Shown here one piece after another: positions 41,803 through 54,500 of a DNA stretch of 64,000 nt. A program made the position numbers and the translations under genes. The stretch covers positions 1,054,001 through 1,118,000 of the forward strand of contig BDSL01000014.1 of NCBI GenBank assembly GCA_003116995.1. Direction: 5' to 3'. The notes below the pieces were generated by a model. It was not told the origin of the DNA and ran no database searches. It worked only from the letters and a program-made list of their open reading frames with translations. This DNA is from Yamagishiella unicocca (Eukaryota > Chlorophyta > Chlorophyceae > Chlamydomonadales > Volvocaceae). Position 1 is the first letter of the stretch. Every line of letters begins with the position of its first letter.

Positions 41803-44800
41803 CAGCTATGAGGCGGCCACTGCTGCTGCTGCTACTGCTACTGCTGCCGCTAAGCCCGCGGCTGCTGGCGCCCATTTCGTTGGGTTGGAAAGGGAATAAA
41901 CGCGCGTGCGTTGGAAAGCCAAATGAGGCCTCCAGCGGAAAATGCGGGCTCTGGGCAGTTGCCTTGAAGGGAAGGTCGGCGTCGATCGTGTTTTCAGAGG
42001 TCGGGCTGGACTACCGTGGACAACAGTTTGTGTTTTTTCACAACGTCAGCATAACATGACTCGTGTTAGCGAGAGGGTTGGACTGCGGCAGTTGACAGGC
42101 GTGGCTTGGCGCGGTGGCGGTAGCGGTTGGCACGACAGTGCGGCTGGCTGGCTGGCTGGCTGGCTTGTGTGGATCAGCTGAGGCGGCCCGCGCGCTGCCG
42201 CGCATTAGCTGCCTCTGTATTCTTCGTTTCATGAGGACAGCAAACGGAGTGCGAACTGCGGCGTGATGGTGGGTGATGCATTTGGCCAGCGGAACAGGGG
42301 GCACGCCTGGGGGCGCGTGTCGCACCGCCGGTGGTAGTGAGTTACTCCTGATGGGGCTGCGGCATCTTGTGCTGCAGCCCCCGGTGGGTGCATCGCCGGC
42401 GTGCCCTAGTAGTGAGGACGACGACGACGCGACCACGGCGACGACCCGAGTGGCATTGCCCGGTGTTCCGTTGCGGAGTGGCGTGTGTGTGGTCGACCGC
42501 TGTGCAGCAGGCTCTGGGCAATGGGGCTGCGGCGGCGGCTCCAGGGGTTGGGTTTGTTGCTCCAAGGACGCCACGGTCTGGGCTCCAGGGAGGCTGCAGA
42601 CGCTCTCATACTCGCGGGGTCACGAGCGGGCAACCGGCGGCGGTGCGTCCTGCGGGATGCCCACACGGCTGAGACGGCTGAGCGGCGCCCACCTGCAGGG
42701 GAACAGCGGAGAGTATAGGGGAGGCTGGGAAGCGGGGGTGGCGAGAACACCCGGCGGTTACACGGCATAGGAAGCGGGGGGGGGAGACGCAAGCGGCTTG
42801 CAAGATTGCTGGGATGCTGAGTCTGCGAAGGGTGCCAGTGCGCGTTGCGCCGTATTTATATGCGTGGGGTGCTGCGCTAGGTGTTTTTGGGTTTAGAGGA
42901 GTCTGGACGAGACGTTACGAAATGTACGAGCTGGGGTGACGGTACAGTAGCGGTATTTAGGCCGTACAGCACCGGACCGAGGGAGGAGCCCGACCTCGCA
43001 CCTCTCGCCGCGGGTGGCCGGCCGTGACTGCTGACCGTGCTACCTTCGAGTGTGCGGTGACGTTTTGCTCTCGGACGGGACGGTGAGGACGCGATTCTTG
43101 TACTCCCACGGCAACCGGCGGCATATCATGTACTATTACTGAATTCTTAGCGTCGTCTCTCGTGTGACGTTGGCGGTCGTTGGTAACCCAGGTTGTTTGG
43201 TTGCTTCGCTGTGTGGCGGCGGCGGCGCCAGCGTGATGATTACATGATGATTAGTACCCAGCGCGCACGGGGCGGTGTATAGGCGGCAGTAGGGCTGTGC
43301 GCACTGGTAACGCTCCCCTTCACTCCCATACATTCGACCCATCGTGATGCATAGCCGCAGACCGTTTGTACTGAGAGCAGGCAGGCAGGCATTCCATGTG
43401 GTCTTGCAAATGCACTGCCGCCATGCGCTGCGGCTGCCTCTGTCTTTGGACACCGTTTGCTGGTCTTGGTTTGCCGGAGCTCAAAGTCTGGCTCCGTGCG
43501 CAGACCCCGGTCAGAGACCGACCGACCCAGACACATTTGGCAACTTGTCACATACCGATACCAACTTAGACGTGTGGAGCGGATTGCGCCCGAAAGGGTT
43601 TACGGTGGTGTGAAATTCCCGTCCTAGCACGGGTTTCTACTCTTCCTCTCGCTGTTATTGTTTGCAGGCCGGCTGTGCGGGAACCTGTCTACGGACCAAC
43701 TGCAGCCCGTTTGCTGTGAGAAAATGTCGGGCTGGGAATTTGATTGTTGGAGGCGGTGCTGTGGGGACGTGGAAGTAAGGGGGCCCCTATCACCTCGACA
43801 TGCTCGACAGCGGTCTTTGATGCGTTGTACCCTCGAGGGGGTACTGAACTTGTAATACCGCGGTATCGCACGAGACGAGACGAGCGGGTGCTAGCAGCAG
43901 CAGCCCCGCCGTGCCATCCCTCTCCCCCACCCACCCTGCATTCTCACCACCATCACCCGGCCCGACGTAATCGGCTCGATGGACTGGATGACGACTAGTC
44001 CCCCACACTCGCATTCACCACCCTTCGGCCCCGCCGCGCGATCCGCTCCGCAGTTCGGCAGCGCGCCTGGAGCCGAGCTCAGAGACTTACAATGGGCCTG
44101 ATGATACACAAGTGCGTGTCAGTGGGTCGTGCCCCAGCCGCTGGTGTGTGGACGTGGGCAGACATGGGTCACGACGCCTCCGCAACACAACACGACGCGA
44201 ATATTTACTTGGGGCCGCCACCGCACGGCCGCTTTATTATTCCTGCATTATGGCGCTGTGGGAAGACGCCAGCGCAACACCGGTAGTCAGCACATATAGG
44301 ACATGGGCCACCCAGGCCGATCCGTACTAAGGTGGATGGATTCACGCAACCGGCCCTCCATCGCGGCCTGCCGCGCCAGCAGCCCTTCGGCAGCGGTCAA
44401 GGCATGCGAGAAATCCCGCTGCCCTGAAATGTGCTGAGCACATGAAGACATCATGCATGGCCCCTATGCTTCCTCAAGCGCCTGGTCGCTTGCATTGCCC
44501 TCCGAACCTACGGCGCCGAACTCACTGCCTGCCGCGGTACGATCGGAAACACAGCAACCCGTCAAATACCGCAACTCATTATTTGGTCCGTTCGCCATAC
44601 CGGAGCCACAGTCTCGCCTCCCAAGCGGCGTTTGCACTTTGCAGCCCATAGACTCCGACGCCGCTCTACTCCTCCACGGATACTGCACCGTCGTTTCACC
44701 CAGATTGCATTTCACCCAGGGCGGGCCACATACCACCGCAGAGGACCCATTCCTTTGCAGCACACAGGCAGAAATCGCGCACCCCACGGGGCCATAAGCC

Positions 44801-45255
44801 CCATATATACACTCACACACACGGGCACACCGGACAGCCCCCTACCCAGCGCCGCCGCGCCCTCGCGCGCGCAGCCTCAGTCTCCGCGGCCATGCTGCCC
44901 ACCCCCACTCGACGTCCGCTCCTCTCGTGATCGCAACCTCCTCCTCCGACCGCACACGTGGCGCAGCTGGTCCGGGGGCCACCGCCTCGTCAGGTAGCCA
45001 CCCAGGGTGCGGAGGGGGCCTGGGATGAGGTGCAAGGGGGGCCGCGCCGCTGCCGCGCCGTTCGTCCCCTATTCACCGCAGCCACCGCTCGATCCCGGCC
45101 CCACCAGCACCACCGCCGCAATTCCCACACGTGCAGCCGGGGCCTCCACCGGCGCTGCGTCGGGCGGTGCCAACCTGCCGAGACTGCGGAGGGGGGGGAG
45201 GCGCGAGGAAACCCGTGCACAGGAGGTGGCCCAAGAGGCCTGCCGGCGCATTGCT
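41803..45255. other. 3.4 kb convergent region between TGS1 and the EF-hand gene
   Basis: No coding exon was recognised; both strands carry only GC-biased chance frames. It contains a (GGCT)n tract at 42143-42166 and a degenerate GGCGGTTACACGGCA element near 42751. A minus-strand TGTAA at 44088-44092 could serve the EF-hand gene. A small unrecognised gene cannot be ruled out. Confidence 0.45.
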
Positions 45256-48041
45256 TCACTTGTTGAGGAAGAGGTTGACCTTCCGCGAGTAGTCGATGTA
45301 GCCGTCCTGGTTCAGGTCCAGGGAGTTCACCTGCGACAAATCACGACGCGGATGCGCCCGAGGTGTAGAGGAAAATCAGCGAATGCACGGCCGAGGTGTT
45401 TGTTTTACACCACGTTAAAACGTTAAAACAAATCCGGAGTTGAGCGGGAGTTGGACGCGACGTGGATGCGCCGGGCGGGTGCGGCATGCCTCCCGCCTCC
45501 CAGGACCAGCTCCAGAGGATGCGGTGTCCGGAGGACACTGCAGCAGAGGCGCACCCCGCGAGCTCAACCCGTTACCGGTGCGTGTCGGCCGCCACAGTAG
45601 TCCCAGCCCCAGCGCCAGCCCCAGCTGCGAACGCATGCAGTTCGCACGAGAGGTGGGAGCTGGAGCCTCTCCAGCTCCCACCCACCACGGGAGCCCCAAG
45701 CTCCTCCGCCTTCCCCTCGCTAGTAATCCTAAACCGGCTGTCGCCCAAAGCAGCCCGGTGCCGCTTCCGCCCACCGCCATGCAGCGAGCAACCTGGCGAC
45801 CCGCAAGTCGACCCCCGTCCGGGTGACACCACCACCCAGGCCCGCGACACACCGTCAGCGTGTGCGGTAACCCCCACGGCTCCCCTTCCAACTGAAAACC
45901 GGCGCCCCTCACCCCCCTTGGACCCAGCATGCATCTCAAAACGGCTGTGTCCTAAGCAGATTTTGTTTTCGTACACGGGTTTTCCTTGCGCCCCGCTTGG
46001 ACTCACCAGCCGCATGAGCTCGTCCTCTGGAACCTTGCCGCTGCAGTACTGGATCTGGAGGGAGGAGATCAGGAGAGGCCAGTGCGGTGCCGGCATCAGA
46101 CATCGGAGGCAGCGCAATCGAACCGGCGAGCCGCGGGACCCATGCCGAAGCTGGGCTCGACAACGCGGTCAGCGCGGCACTGTGGATGCTGTCCACCAGC
46201 CGCAGGAGCCAGACGTGCTCGACTTGGCTCGCAGACCTGCCTCCGATGGAGAAGGTGCCGAGCACGTCTCTACACCTCCTCCCCCTCCAAACGCGGCCCC
46301 CGTTTCCGCCCAGCAACCCAACCAACAACCGCCTGTGCTGACGTCGCCCCCATTCGTCGTCACACCGTGTCCCGACCCGCGACCCCGCCCCCCGCTCCCA
46401 GCCCCTCCTTGTCCTCCATCCACACAGACCGCGACCCCGCGCCCCCGAATCGGACTCACTTTTCAGTGCCGACCTACGGGTCTCCGCCCAAACCCCGCCC
46501 CCGCCCCTCGCACCTGCATGGCCCCCCTCAGTGCCGACCTACGGGTTTCTTCCCAAACACTCCCCCCTCCTGGACTCCTCCACCCACCAGCGCCCGCTCC
46601 AGCGCCTCCGGCGAGATGCAGCCCTGAGGGGCGTCACGGTCCGCGAAGAGGCGAAAGGCGCGCATAACGTCAGCCTTCTTGTACGGCAGGTCCTGCGGCT
46701 TGGCCATGACCTGCGGTCACGGCACGCAATGGTGGGTGGGGGTAGTGTGTTGTTCCGGCAGACGAGTCGGGTACAGGGCGGGGGGATGGGGCAGCAGCAG
46801 CAGCGGTAGAGAAGGGGTCGGCGAGCACGTGGAGGGGCAGCACGCCGCTGGATAGGTAGGTAGGGTAGGCAGGTAGCAGCCGTGAGCGGGTGGACGCGTG
46901 GTGGTTCCGGCTCCAGGGAGGGGAGGAGGGCGCGGCGGCCGTGTCATTGCCCCCGCCGGGAAGGGGTCCAGGTCCAGCCCCCAGGAGGCGGGATCCTTGA
47001 AGCCCTACGGCGGCTAAAGCCACCCAGCCTGTCCCTGGCCGCTGTCGAAGGCATGTATCACCATCTCATGGTCGTCGCGCTCGCCGTGCAGCAGCGTCCA
47101 GCCGGCCCCTCACCTGCAGGAACTCCTGGAAGTCGATATGGCCGTCGCCCGAGTGGTCGATCTCCGAGATCATGGCGTCCAGCTCCTCCTGCCGTACCTT
47201 CATGCCCAGCATGTCCATCAGGCTCTTGACCTTGGGGTTGCGACCGACCGACCCCGGGGACAGGACATGGGCGGGGGCAGCGTGTGTGTCTTTAATATTT
47301 GGCTTAGGCAACGGTTAATTAAAATTGTGGGGTGGGGTGTTGGGTACGGGAAGGTGGCGCCAGGATGCGGCCACCCGCCGCCCGCCTGCCCACGTAGGTA
47401 GTGTACGGCAGTGCTCCGGACAGCGGGAAGATGGGTAGCTGAGGCCGTGGGAGATCAGTGCGCGCCAGACCATCACGTCCAGGCATCATCACAGCCATCA
47501 CCCACGACAGCAGCTACAGGGGTAAGCAGGGACTAGGGCCACATCAGTCGCAGCGAGCTGGCGGCGAGAGGGAGGTGTCGGCGTGCCCTGGCCGCCACCT
47601 CGCCACGGCGGGGGAGAGTAGGGGGAAGGGGTAACGGAGAAGAAACCCTGCTGCGACAGAGCAAGCAGGGGCGCTGCAAGGTGCACCCCGCATTCGGCCC
47701 CCGGTTCCCTTGCCTCAGCCCAACCGCCTCTCAACACGCAACTCCGCACCAACCCCGCCTTACCTCCTCAACGCTCAAGCTGCCGCCTTTATCCTTGTCC
47801 ATCAGGTCGAACACCTTCAGGGGCGCAAGTTTGTCAGCGCCGCATCGCACTACCCGGACGGAGGAGAAAGCAGGGAACGAGTGCCAACGTGCACTTGCCT
47901 CTTTAAGGTCTGCAACCTCCTGAGCTGAAAGCTCCACTTGCGGTCCATCCTGGGAAAAGCAGAGAGACGTTGTTGCATGTACACTGGACTGGACTTCCAA
48001 AGCCCACCAGGCCGCGTGTGACCTCAACTGACCCGAGGCAT
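45256..48041 (-). CDS. Calmodulin/centrin-like EF-hand calcium-binding protein
   Basis: Six firm exons and one tentative: 48041-48033 (tentative, MPR), 47949-47899, 47814-47764, 47230-47114, 46710-46588, 46054-46007, 45330-45256; about 157 residues, all phase 0. Four EF-hand units are present. Loop 1 (DKDKGGSLSVEE) and loop 2 (DHSGDGHIDFQE) look competent. The third (FADRDAPQGCISPE) lacks the central Gly at the right place. The fourth (LDLNQDGYIDYSRK) has Arg at the bidentate 12th position. So two functional and two degenerate hands are expected. VMAKPQDLPYKKADVMRAF links the halves. Exon 47949-47899 ends in an AG|GCAAGT donor, a consensus GC-AG intron. It is convergent with TGS1 and divergent from the LRR/F-box gene. 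It is probably a calcium sensor; the partner is unknown. Confidence 0.86.
45369..45395. repeat. GGCCGTGGATTCGCGGATTC-like element, copy in EF-hand last intron
   Basis: Diverged copy (GGAAAATCAGCGAATGCACG, then GCCGAG) about 40-65 nt before the final acceptor in gene sense. Confidence 0.6.
45958..45990. repeat. Intron repeat family A piece inside EF-hand intron donor end
   Basis: TTTTGTTTTCGTACACGGGT then TTTCCTTGCGCC, 15-50 nt inside the donor of the last intron, inverse with respect to the gene. Confidence 0.55.
46466..46552. repeat. Direct repeat of AGTGCCGACCTACGGGTTTC in an EF-hand intron
   Basis: Two copies (46468 and 46529) separated by about 60 bp. Relatives lie at 14137 (helicase intron 1), 56557 (LRR intron 8) and 59667 (LRR intron 12). 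Confidence 0.75.
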
Positions 48042-48576
48042 CCTTCCAATATCCGATGTCAGTATATGGCAGTAGCCCTCCTAAAGTCTTCAGGAGTGTG
48101 GAACGCGTCAAGCTTCGACACTAACTCTATATGCCGGCGACTTACTTTCCTAAGGTTGCAGTGGGATACACTTTAGGCATGTAAAGGCGTGCTAGCATGC
48201 TTATCAGGTTATGGCATGTTGCATTCCGTTAGTTGGTCCCAGCTAGCCGTACATTCACGGTTCAAAGCTAAATTGCTAAGAACAGGTTCGACGTCTCTAG
48301 CTGGGCGCTGAGTACATGGCGTAACAAGATATCATTAAATATGCACCGTTACCATTCCACACATAGCAATCAGAACAAGACGCTGCAGGCCGCTTCGGCA
48401 CTGCGTCGCAGGTACCGTCTATGGAGCACGGTCTCGCAGTGCATATTGGCCAGCTTTAATCATTTCCAATCAATAAAAGTGAAGCGTAGGACAATAGGAG
48501 GATTGGCCTCCAACTGTATGGTATGTCCTTTACTTATCATGGGGTCCATTCGATCAGGTGCGATGGCCAGGAGGAT
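48042..48576. promoter_or_regulatory. Divergent promoter region (EF-hand / LRR-F-box genes)
   Basis: 535 bp between opposite start codons, with less GC than the flanks. No defined element was recognised. The plus-strand frame is open upstream of 48577 to an ATG at 48523, an alternative start. Confidence 0.4.
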
Positions 48577-51500
48577 ATGACGTTGGCCAAGCTCGTCGAG
48601 ATATGCAAGGAGTCGGGGCTGCCGGTGTCACCGCTTGCGGTGACGCGGTTGGAGCTCAACTGCCAGCTCTTCGCGCGTATAGGCGAGTGCATCGCGGAAT
48701 ACAGGTACGTGGCGCCAGGCCACGAGAGGGGGCGGTAAGAACCGCAGCGCGGCTTGCCGTTGAGCGGGGGGACGGGCGGGGGGTGGGGGCTCTCCCTGGA
48801 GCTGGGGCCATGGAGGGATTGGGCGGGTTCGTGCCAGCAGCACATCTGCTCCTACTGTCGCTATCGCCCAGCCCTAGGTAGGGCGGTCGACGCCGCGCCA
48901 CAGATCTGCCCTCGACCCTGCCTGCAACCCACCTCCCACCCACCGTCTTACCGGTCGCCGGCATGCATCCCCAAACGTATGTCCCAAACGGTTTTCCTCC
49001 GGGCACGGGTTTTCGTCGCAACCCACCGTTCTACGCTCTTGATGTCCTGCTCGCGGCCTGGTCCGCAACCCCCTGCCAACGAGGTGTTAGTCGCACGGCT
49101 GAGCGTACCCTCACATCACCTAAACACGCACCACCACCACCACCACCGTCTTCCGACCGAGTAAGAAGCGAATCGCCACACCGCCCTCCCAGCACCTCCC
49201 AGCACCTCCCGCAAGCGTCACGGACATCGACATCCCGAAGCTTGCCCCTGGGGAACGCCTAGGCACTTTCCGACCGACATACACTCGGTTCTAGTCCTCG
49301 GCACGCCCCCTAGGAGCACCTCGTGCGAGCAGCAACCCCAGCCATCTCCGTCGGGCGCCCGTGGCGTCCTCTGGTCCTCCTGTCCGCTGCAACTCGGTCA
49401 TTGTTGCAGTTTGGCCGCCAGCCCTCGTCCGGTGTCCCCTCCCTCCCCCCGCCCCCCTGCAGGGACGTGCAGCAGCTGCACCTGGACCGCAACTGCATCA
49501 GCCGCATCGAGAACCTCACGCCGCTGGTGCACCTGCGCTGCCTGTACCTGCAGGTGCGGGGGCGGGTCGGGAAGATGAGGGGGGAGGGCGGGGAGGCGAG
49601 GGGGTTTCGAGGAAGACCCGTGGACGCGATAGAAAACCGTTTAGAACAGAGGTTTTAGGATGCATGCTGGAGAACTGGGGTGAGGATAAAAAAGACGAAG
49701 GTCATATGTCGACCGCCGGAGGGCGGGGGGGGGGAGGGCGGCTACCCGTCGGCCTTGCCGCCTCCCCTAATACTCCTTCCAGGAAAGGGCCTTGCTGGCG
49801 CACCGTAGTCCCTTTGCAGCCCCCTCGGCATCACCGTACAACTCGTCATTGCCGTGACCCTCGCACGCCAGTCCCTTCGCCCGTGCACCCGCCCCGCTTG
49901 GCGTGCTCCAATCCCGGGCGAGCCCACGCCACCCACACCCACACCCACGCCCACACCCTGAACTGCAGGGCAACTCGCTCCGCACCATCGAGGGTCTGGA
50001 GGGGCTCACCCAGCTGCGGCTGCTCAACGTGTGCGGTAACGTCATCACACGCATCACCGGGCTGGACCGACTGCCCCGGCTGGAGGCGCTGCTGGTGCGG
50101 TCGGGATTTGCTGTGTATGCTAGTTTACCGCTACGCCACAAACGCTCCCTCGACGGAAAATGAAACACGGTATTCCGGACGGCGTGTAGCGCACGACCAG
50201 TGGGGGGTGGGGCGCAGGATGGTTGGGAGCTGCTGAGCTGACCGGTAGCAGAGCCGGCCAGGAGCGGGGGGTCAAGGCGGAGAGAAACGAAGGAGGAGCC
50301 GGCTGCGGTCATGATAGGCTGTGTTAGGTGAACTGTGACGCTGACTAAAGGTGGACTAGGGGAAGCAGGCTGGGTGTTGCAGGGGAGAGAGAACCGTGAA
50401 AGAAGGGAAGAGAGCTGGCGGTGAGGTAGTGTGTTGTGACCGGGGTGTTGTGACCGGGGGTGTTGTGACCGGGGGTGTCGTGACCGGGGGTGTTGTGGCC
50501 GGGAGGGGAAGAGGGGTTGACCGGGGCAACAGGGATGACGGCCCCTGCGGCCCGCCCCTGCGCAACATGGATTCGCAAGCCCCCCCCCGCGTAAAACGGT
50601 TTTTATACCCCCCCGCGCGCCGCCCGACATGCCCACCCCACTCCGACGCCCGAAGTCTATGCGCCAACTACACTTCCCACGTCGAGTAACCGGGTCTTTT
50701 GTACAAACCCCCTCCCTCGCGTCCACGGGTCTTTCTCGAACCCTCCCTCGCTCCCTCCCCCCCCCCTCCTGCTGCAGGTGGCCGACAACCAGCTGGCCAC
50801 CGGACCCAGCATCGAACACCTCACACGCTGCAGCGCACTGTGCGAGGTGCGAACGGGGGGAGCCCCTCCTTCTCGCTACCCCTCCCTCTTTTCAGCAAAC
50901 CCCCCTGTCCCGCCCCATCCCACCCTCTCACGCCACCCTCCTCTCCCGCCACCCTCCTCTCCCGCCACCCCCGCCCTCATCCTGGCCCCGTCATCCCCCT
51001 GTCCCCCTACTCTTCCTCCCCCCCTCAGCTCGACCTGGGTCACAACCAGCTGGGGGACGCGGAGGCAGTCATCCGGGTAGGCGGCACCGGGCAGCACCGG
51101 ACAGCGGGAGGTCGCAGGGGGGAGGCTGGGGTGTCAGGTTGGGGGCGCGGTTTCTCAGTACCCGGATACCTGCCGCGCCCTGCTGCCCCCCCCCTTTTTG
51201 GCCGGCCATCCTCGTAGTCCAGTAGCATGCGCGCGCGTCCCGGTGTCCGAAGGCTATGCACCCGCTACATTTCCCCAGTCGAGTTACCGGTTCTTTTATG
51301 GAAGTCCCCTTTGGCACACATGTCGGGGTGGGGGCCTGGCTGCGCCGAAACCACACCCTCGACTGCTGCGGGATGGAGCGGGTACCGACGTGCGCACCCG
51401 TGCTCCCATCCTGATCCAGATCCCGATCCGGATCCAGATCCAGATCCGGATCCGGATCCGGATCATTGGTGTGCCGCTGCCTGCATGGAAGGAGGCGGCG

Positions 51501-54500
51501 CACCCGCTCTCCTTGCTGGCTGTCCAGCTTACAGTGGGGGAACCTGCAAACAGCGCACTGCCGTAGGCGCTGCTGTGCAAGATCTGGATGTACCCTAACG
51601 CCGCTCCCAATCCATTCAACTGTCGAATGTCTGGAACGCGGCCTATTTCCGCACGAGAGGCTGCTTCTAGCAGCTCCTTGGTAAGGTTCTGCATGGAACA
51701 ACAAAGGTTGTGATGCGCATTGAAAATCGCTTACGACCAAAGCACACGTGTGTACGGACGGCACGGCATCAACCAGTTGGGCAGCCACAAGCAGGTTCGC
51801 GACATTTGGTGGTGTCCGCGTCGCCCGGCGCCATGTCCAGTGCTTTCCACTAGCATTTTTCTTCCTGGCCTTCTTCTCGGTGACAACCTCCGCGGGCCTT
51901 ACCAAGGCGACCACTTCCCGGAGAGCCCACTTAAGCAGCGCCCAGAACGCCGCGTCCTGCCAGAAGTGAAGCAACCCCGCACCAGTACACGGCAGCTTGA
52001 ATGCGCAGATGGCAGAAGTGGGGTTCCAAACTTCTTCGAAGCCTGGAAGCCAGATGCCGGTTTGCTTCGCATTGTGTTTGCGTTGCTTGTAGCCGCTGCT
52101 GGCACGTACACACGTCGCTTACGTTGCATGTATGTACATCTGTGCACTAAAACCCAGCGCGCGTGTCCGTGTCATGCCCCAGCGCCGGCATGAACGATTC
52201 GCGGGCATTAGTCGTGGTTTCGGTGCCGCTCCAGAAACGCGTATCTGAGCATGACAGTTGGAGTGAAATATCTCGCAAGTGTGTTGTTAGGTATGGTTCG
52301 TTGACACTAAGTAACGGACGCCGTCTTATACCGTCTGGTAACTTTCGGTGTTAGGTGGTAGCTGGCTCACGATCGAAGCCGCAGGGATAAGGTGCGCGCA
52401 TCGGGCCCACAGAGCCTCCGCCGCCTTAGCACGGGCCGGATGCCACGCCTGGCATTCCCGGCCGTGCTCGAAGTATCCTCTCGCACGAGGTGCCCAGTTG
52501 CAGACGTGTAACAACAGTGTCGAGCATAGTTGCTCCCGCAAGCAACAGTGCAGCTGTGGGCCGCGCTTCGGTCGGGAGTCCGGATACCCGGGGCAGACCC
52601 CGGAAGAGGTAGCGACTTGCGGCGTTCACCTGCTGACGTGTCTACGACCTGGTCAGTTGTAGCCTGAGCGCTAACGACAGCGCACGCCAGTCAGGCCTGG
52701 AGTCGGCCACGACGGTCAGCCAGGAAAGCACGAACAGCACGGCCGGGAATCTGGGACACTAGTGTTACACCTAGTGTCCGTGACGGCCGAAGCCTGCTGT
52801 GGGGCATGGCATCCGTGCCGCTCTTTTCTGACCCCAAGACACTTATTACTACGTTGTTATGATGATACCTAATATGGCGTGAAACGCACCTTACCTCACA
52901 TCATATACATAACATGCTCACGCGTTTTCTTCAGCCAACAGCCTGGAACCATCCCTTCGGCTCCCCCCTCACAATTGCAAAGGCGCACCTTGTCGAGCAT
53001 TGTGTTGAGGTAGGAGCCCATGTGTGGACGCTTAATGCGAGGGGCCCGCTTCCGGCAGAACGATGTGAAGCACGTCGTCTGCCGTCCGAAGCGTCTCAGG
53101 CTTACCATGACGTTTTTCAGACGTCTTGGTGATGATGCTGTCGGCGGTTAGCTCAAGAAGTAGGCCGTTCGATGTCTGTATAGCTGAGACAGCCTTTTGC
53201 AGCGCCTGCTGCCCTTCACCTAAACTCTGAATCTACTGATCCAGACTCTGAAGTCTTGATCAGGAACTTCAGGGTATGGACCAGAAACTTGGGGGTATGG
53301 ACAAGAAACTTGGGGGTATGGACAAGAAACTTGGGGGTATGGACCAGAAACTTGGGGGTATGGACCAGAAACGTCAGGGTATGGACCAGAAACGTCAGGA
53401 TATGGAGCAGAAACGTCAGGGTATGGAGCAGAAACGTCAGCGTACGGAGCAGAATAGCCCCTTCATGCAGAACCTCAACAGTGCTCTGAAATACAAACAG
53501 CAGGACAATATCCTCGATCTCCGCGCGGATATTGTCCTGCTGTTTGTATTTCAGAGCACTGTTGAGGTTCTGCATGAAGGGGCTATTCTGCTCCGTACCC
53601 TGACGTTTCTGCTCCATACCCTGACGTTTCTGCTCCATACCCTGACGTTTCTGCTCCATACCCTGACGTTTCTGCTCCATACCCTGACGTTTCTGCTCCA
53701 TACCCTGACGTTTCTGCTCCATACCCTGACGTTTCTGCTCCATACCCTGACGTTTCTGCTCCATACCCTGACGTTTCTGCTCCATACCCTGACGTTTCTG
53801 CTCCATACCCTGACGTTTCTGCTCCATACCCTGACGTTTCTGCTCCATACCCTGACGTTTCTGCTCCATACCCTGACGTTTCTGCTCCATACCCTGACGT
53901 TTCTGCTCCATACCCTGACGTTTCTGCTCCATACCCCCAAATTCCCCGAAAATCATCTCGAGCGCCTGAAAAGAGGGCGGTATGAACTGTGTTGACACTC
54001 TTAGGATTTAAGTCACATTCTTGACGAGCAAGTTCCTTAAAGGCCAACTTTAGGATGGAAAACGTTCACAACAACATATGTGGTGGGTGCTTAAGGGGCC
54101 TTCAGAGCTGGTGGCTGACCCCCGCCCCTGATGGCTGAACCCCGCCCCCACAGGTCCTCGCGGCCATGCCCAGCCTGCAGACGCTCACCCTCGCACACAA
54201 CCCGCTTACCACCACCTCGTCCACCGCCGCGCGCACCACCGCCACCAGCGGCAGCAGCAACAACAACAACACGACACCCGCCGCCGCCGCCGCCACCCAC
54301 ACGGGGTCTACAGCCGACGCGACAGCTGCCGCGGCGCCAGCCGCGCCGCCGCTGGCGTTTTACCGGTCAGTGCCCGTGTCAGTGCCCGTGATCTGGTGAC
54401 CTCGGGGGCCAGTGTCTAGTCAGCTGGGGATGGATTCGTGAGGGCCCGTCCTCACGAGGTTGGAATCTGCTGCCGGAATTTGCCGGGGAAACCGGGCGCA

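Noticed and set aside
45462..46667. 401-codon plus-strand open frame
   Set aside because: Runs across introns and exons of the EF-hand gene on the other strand; Pro/Thr/Arg-rich with no domain, caused by lack of AT-rich stops.
53276..53995. 240-codon plus-strand frame through the foldback repeat
   Set aside because: Both strands are open because the 21-bp unit has no stops and is inverted; the second half is simply the complement of the first.
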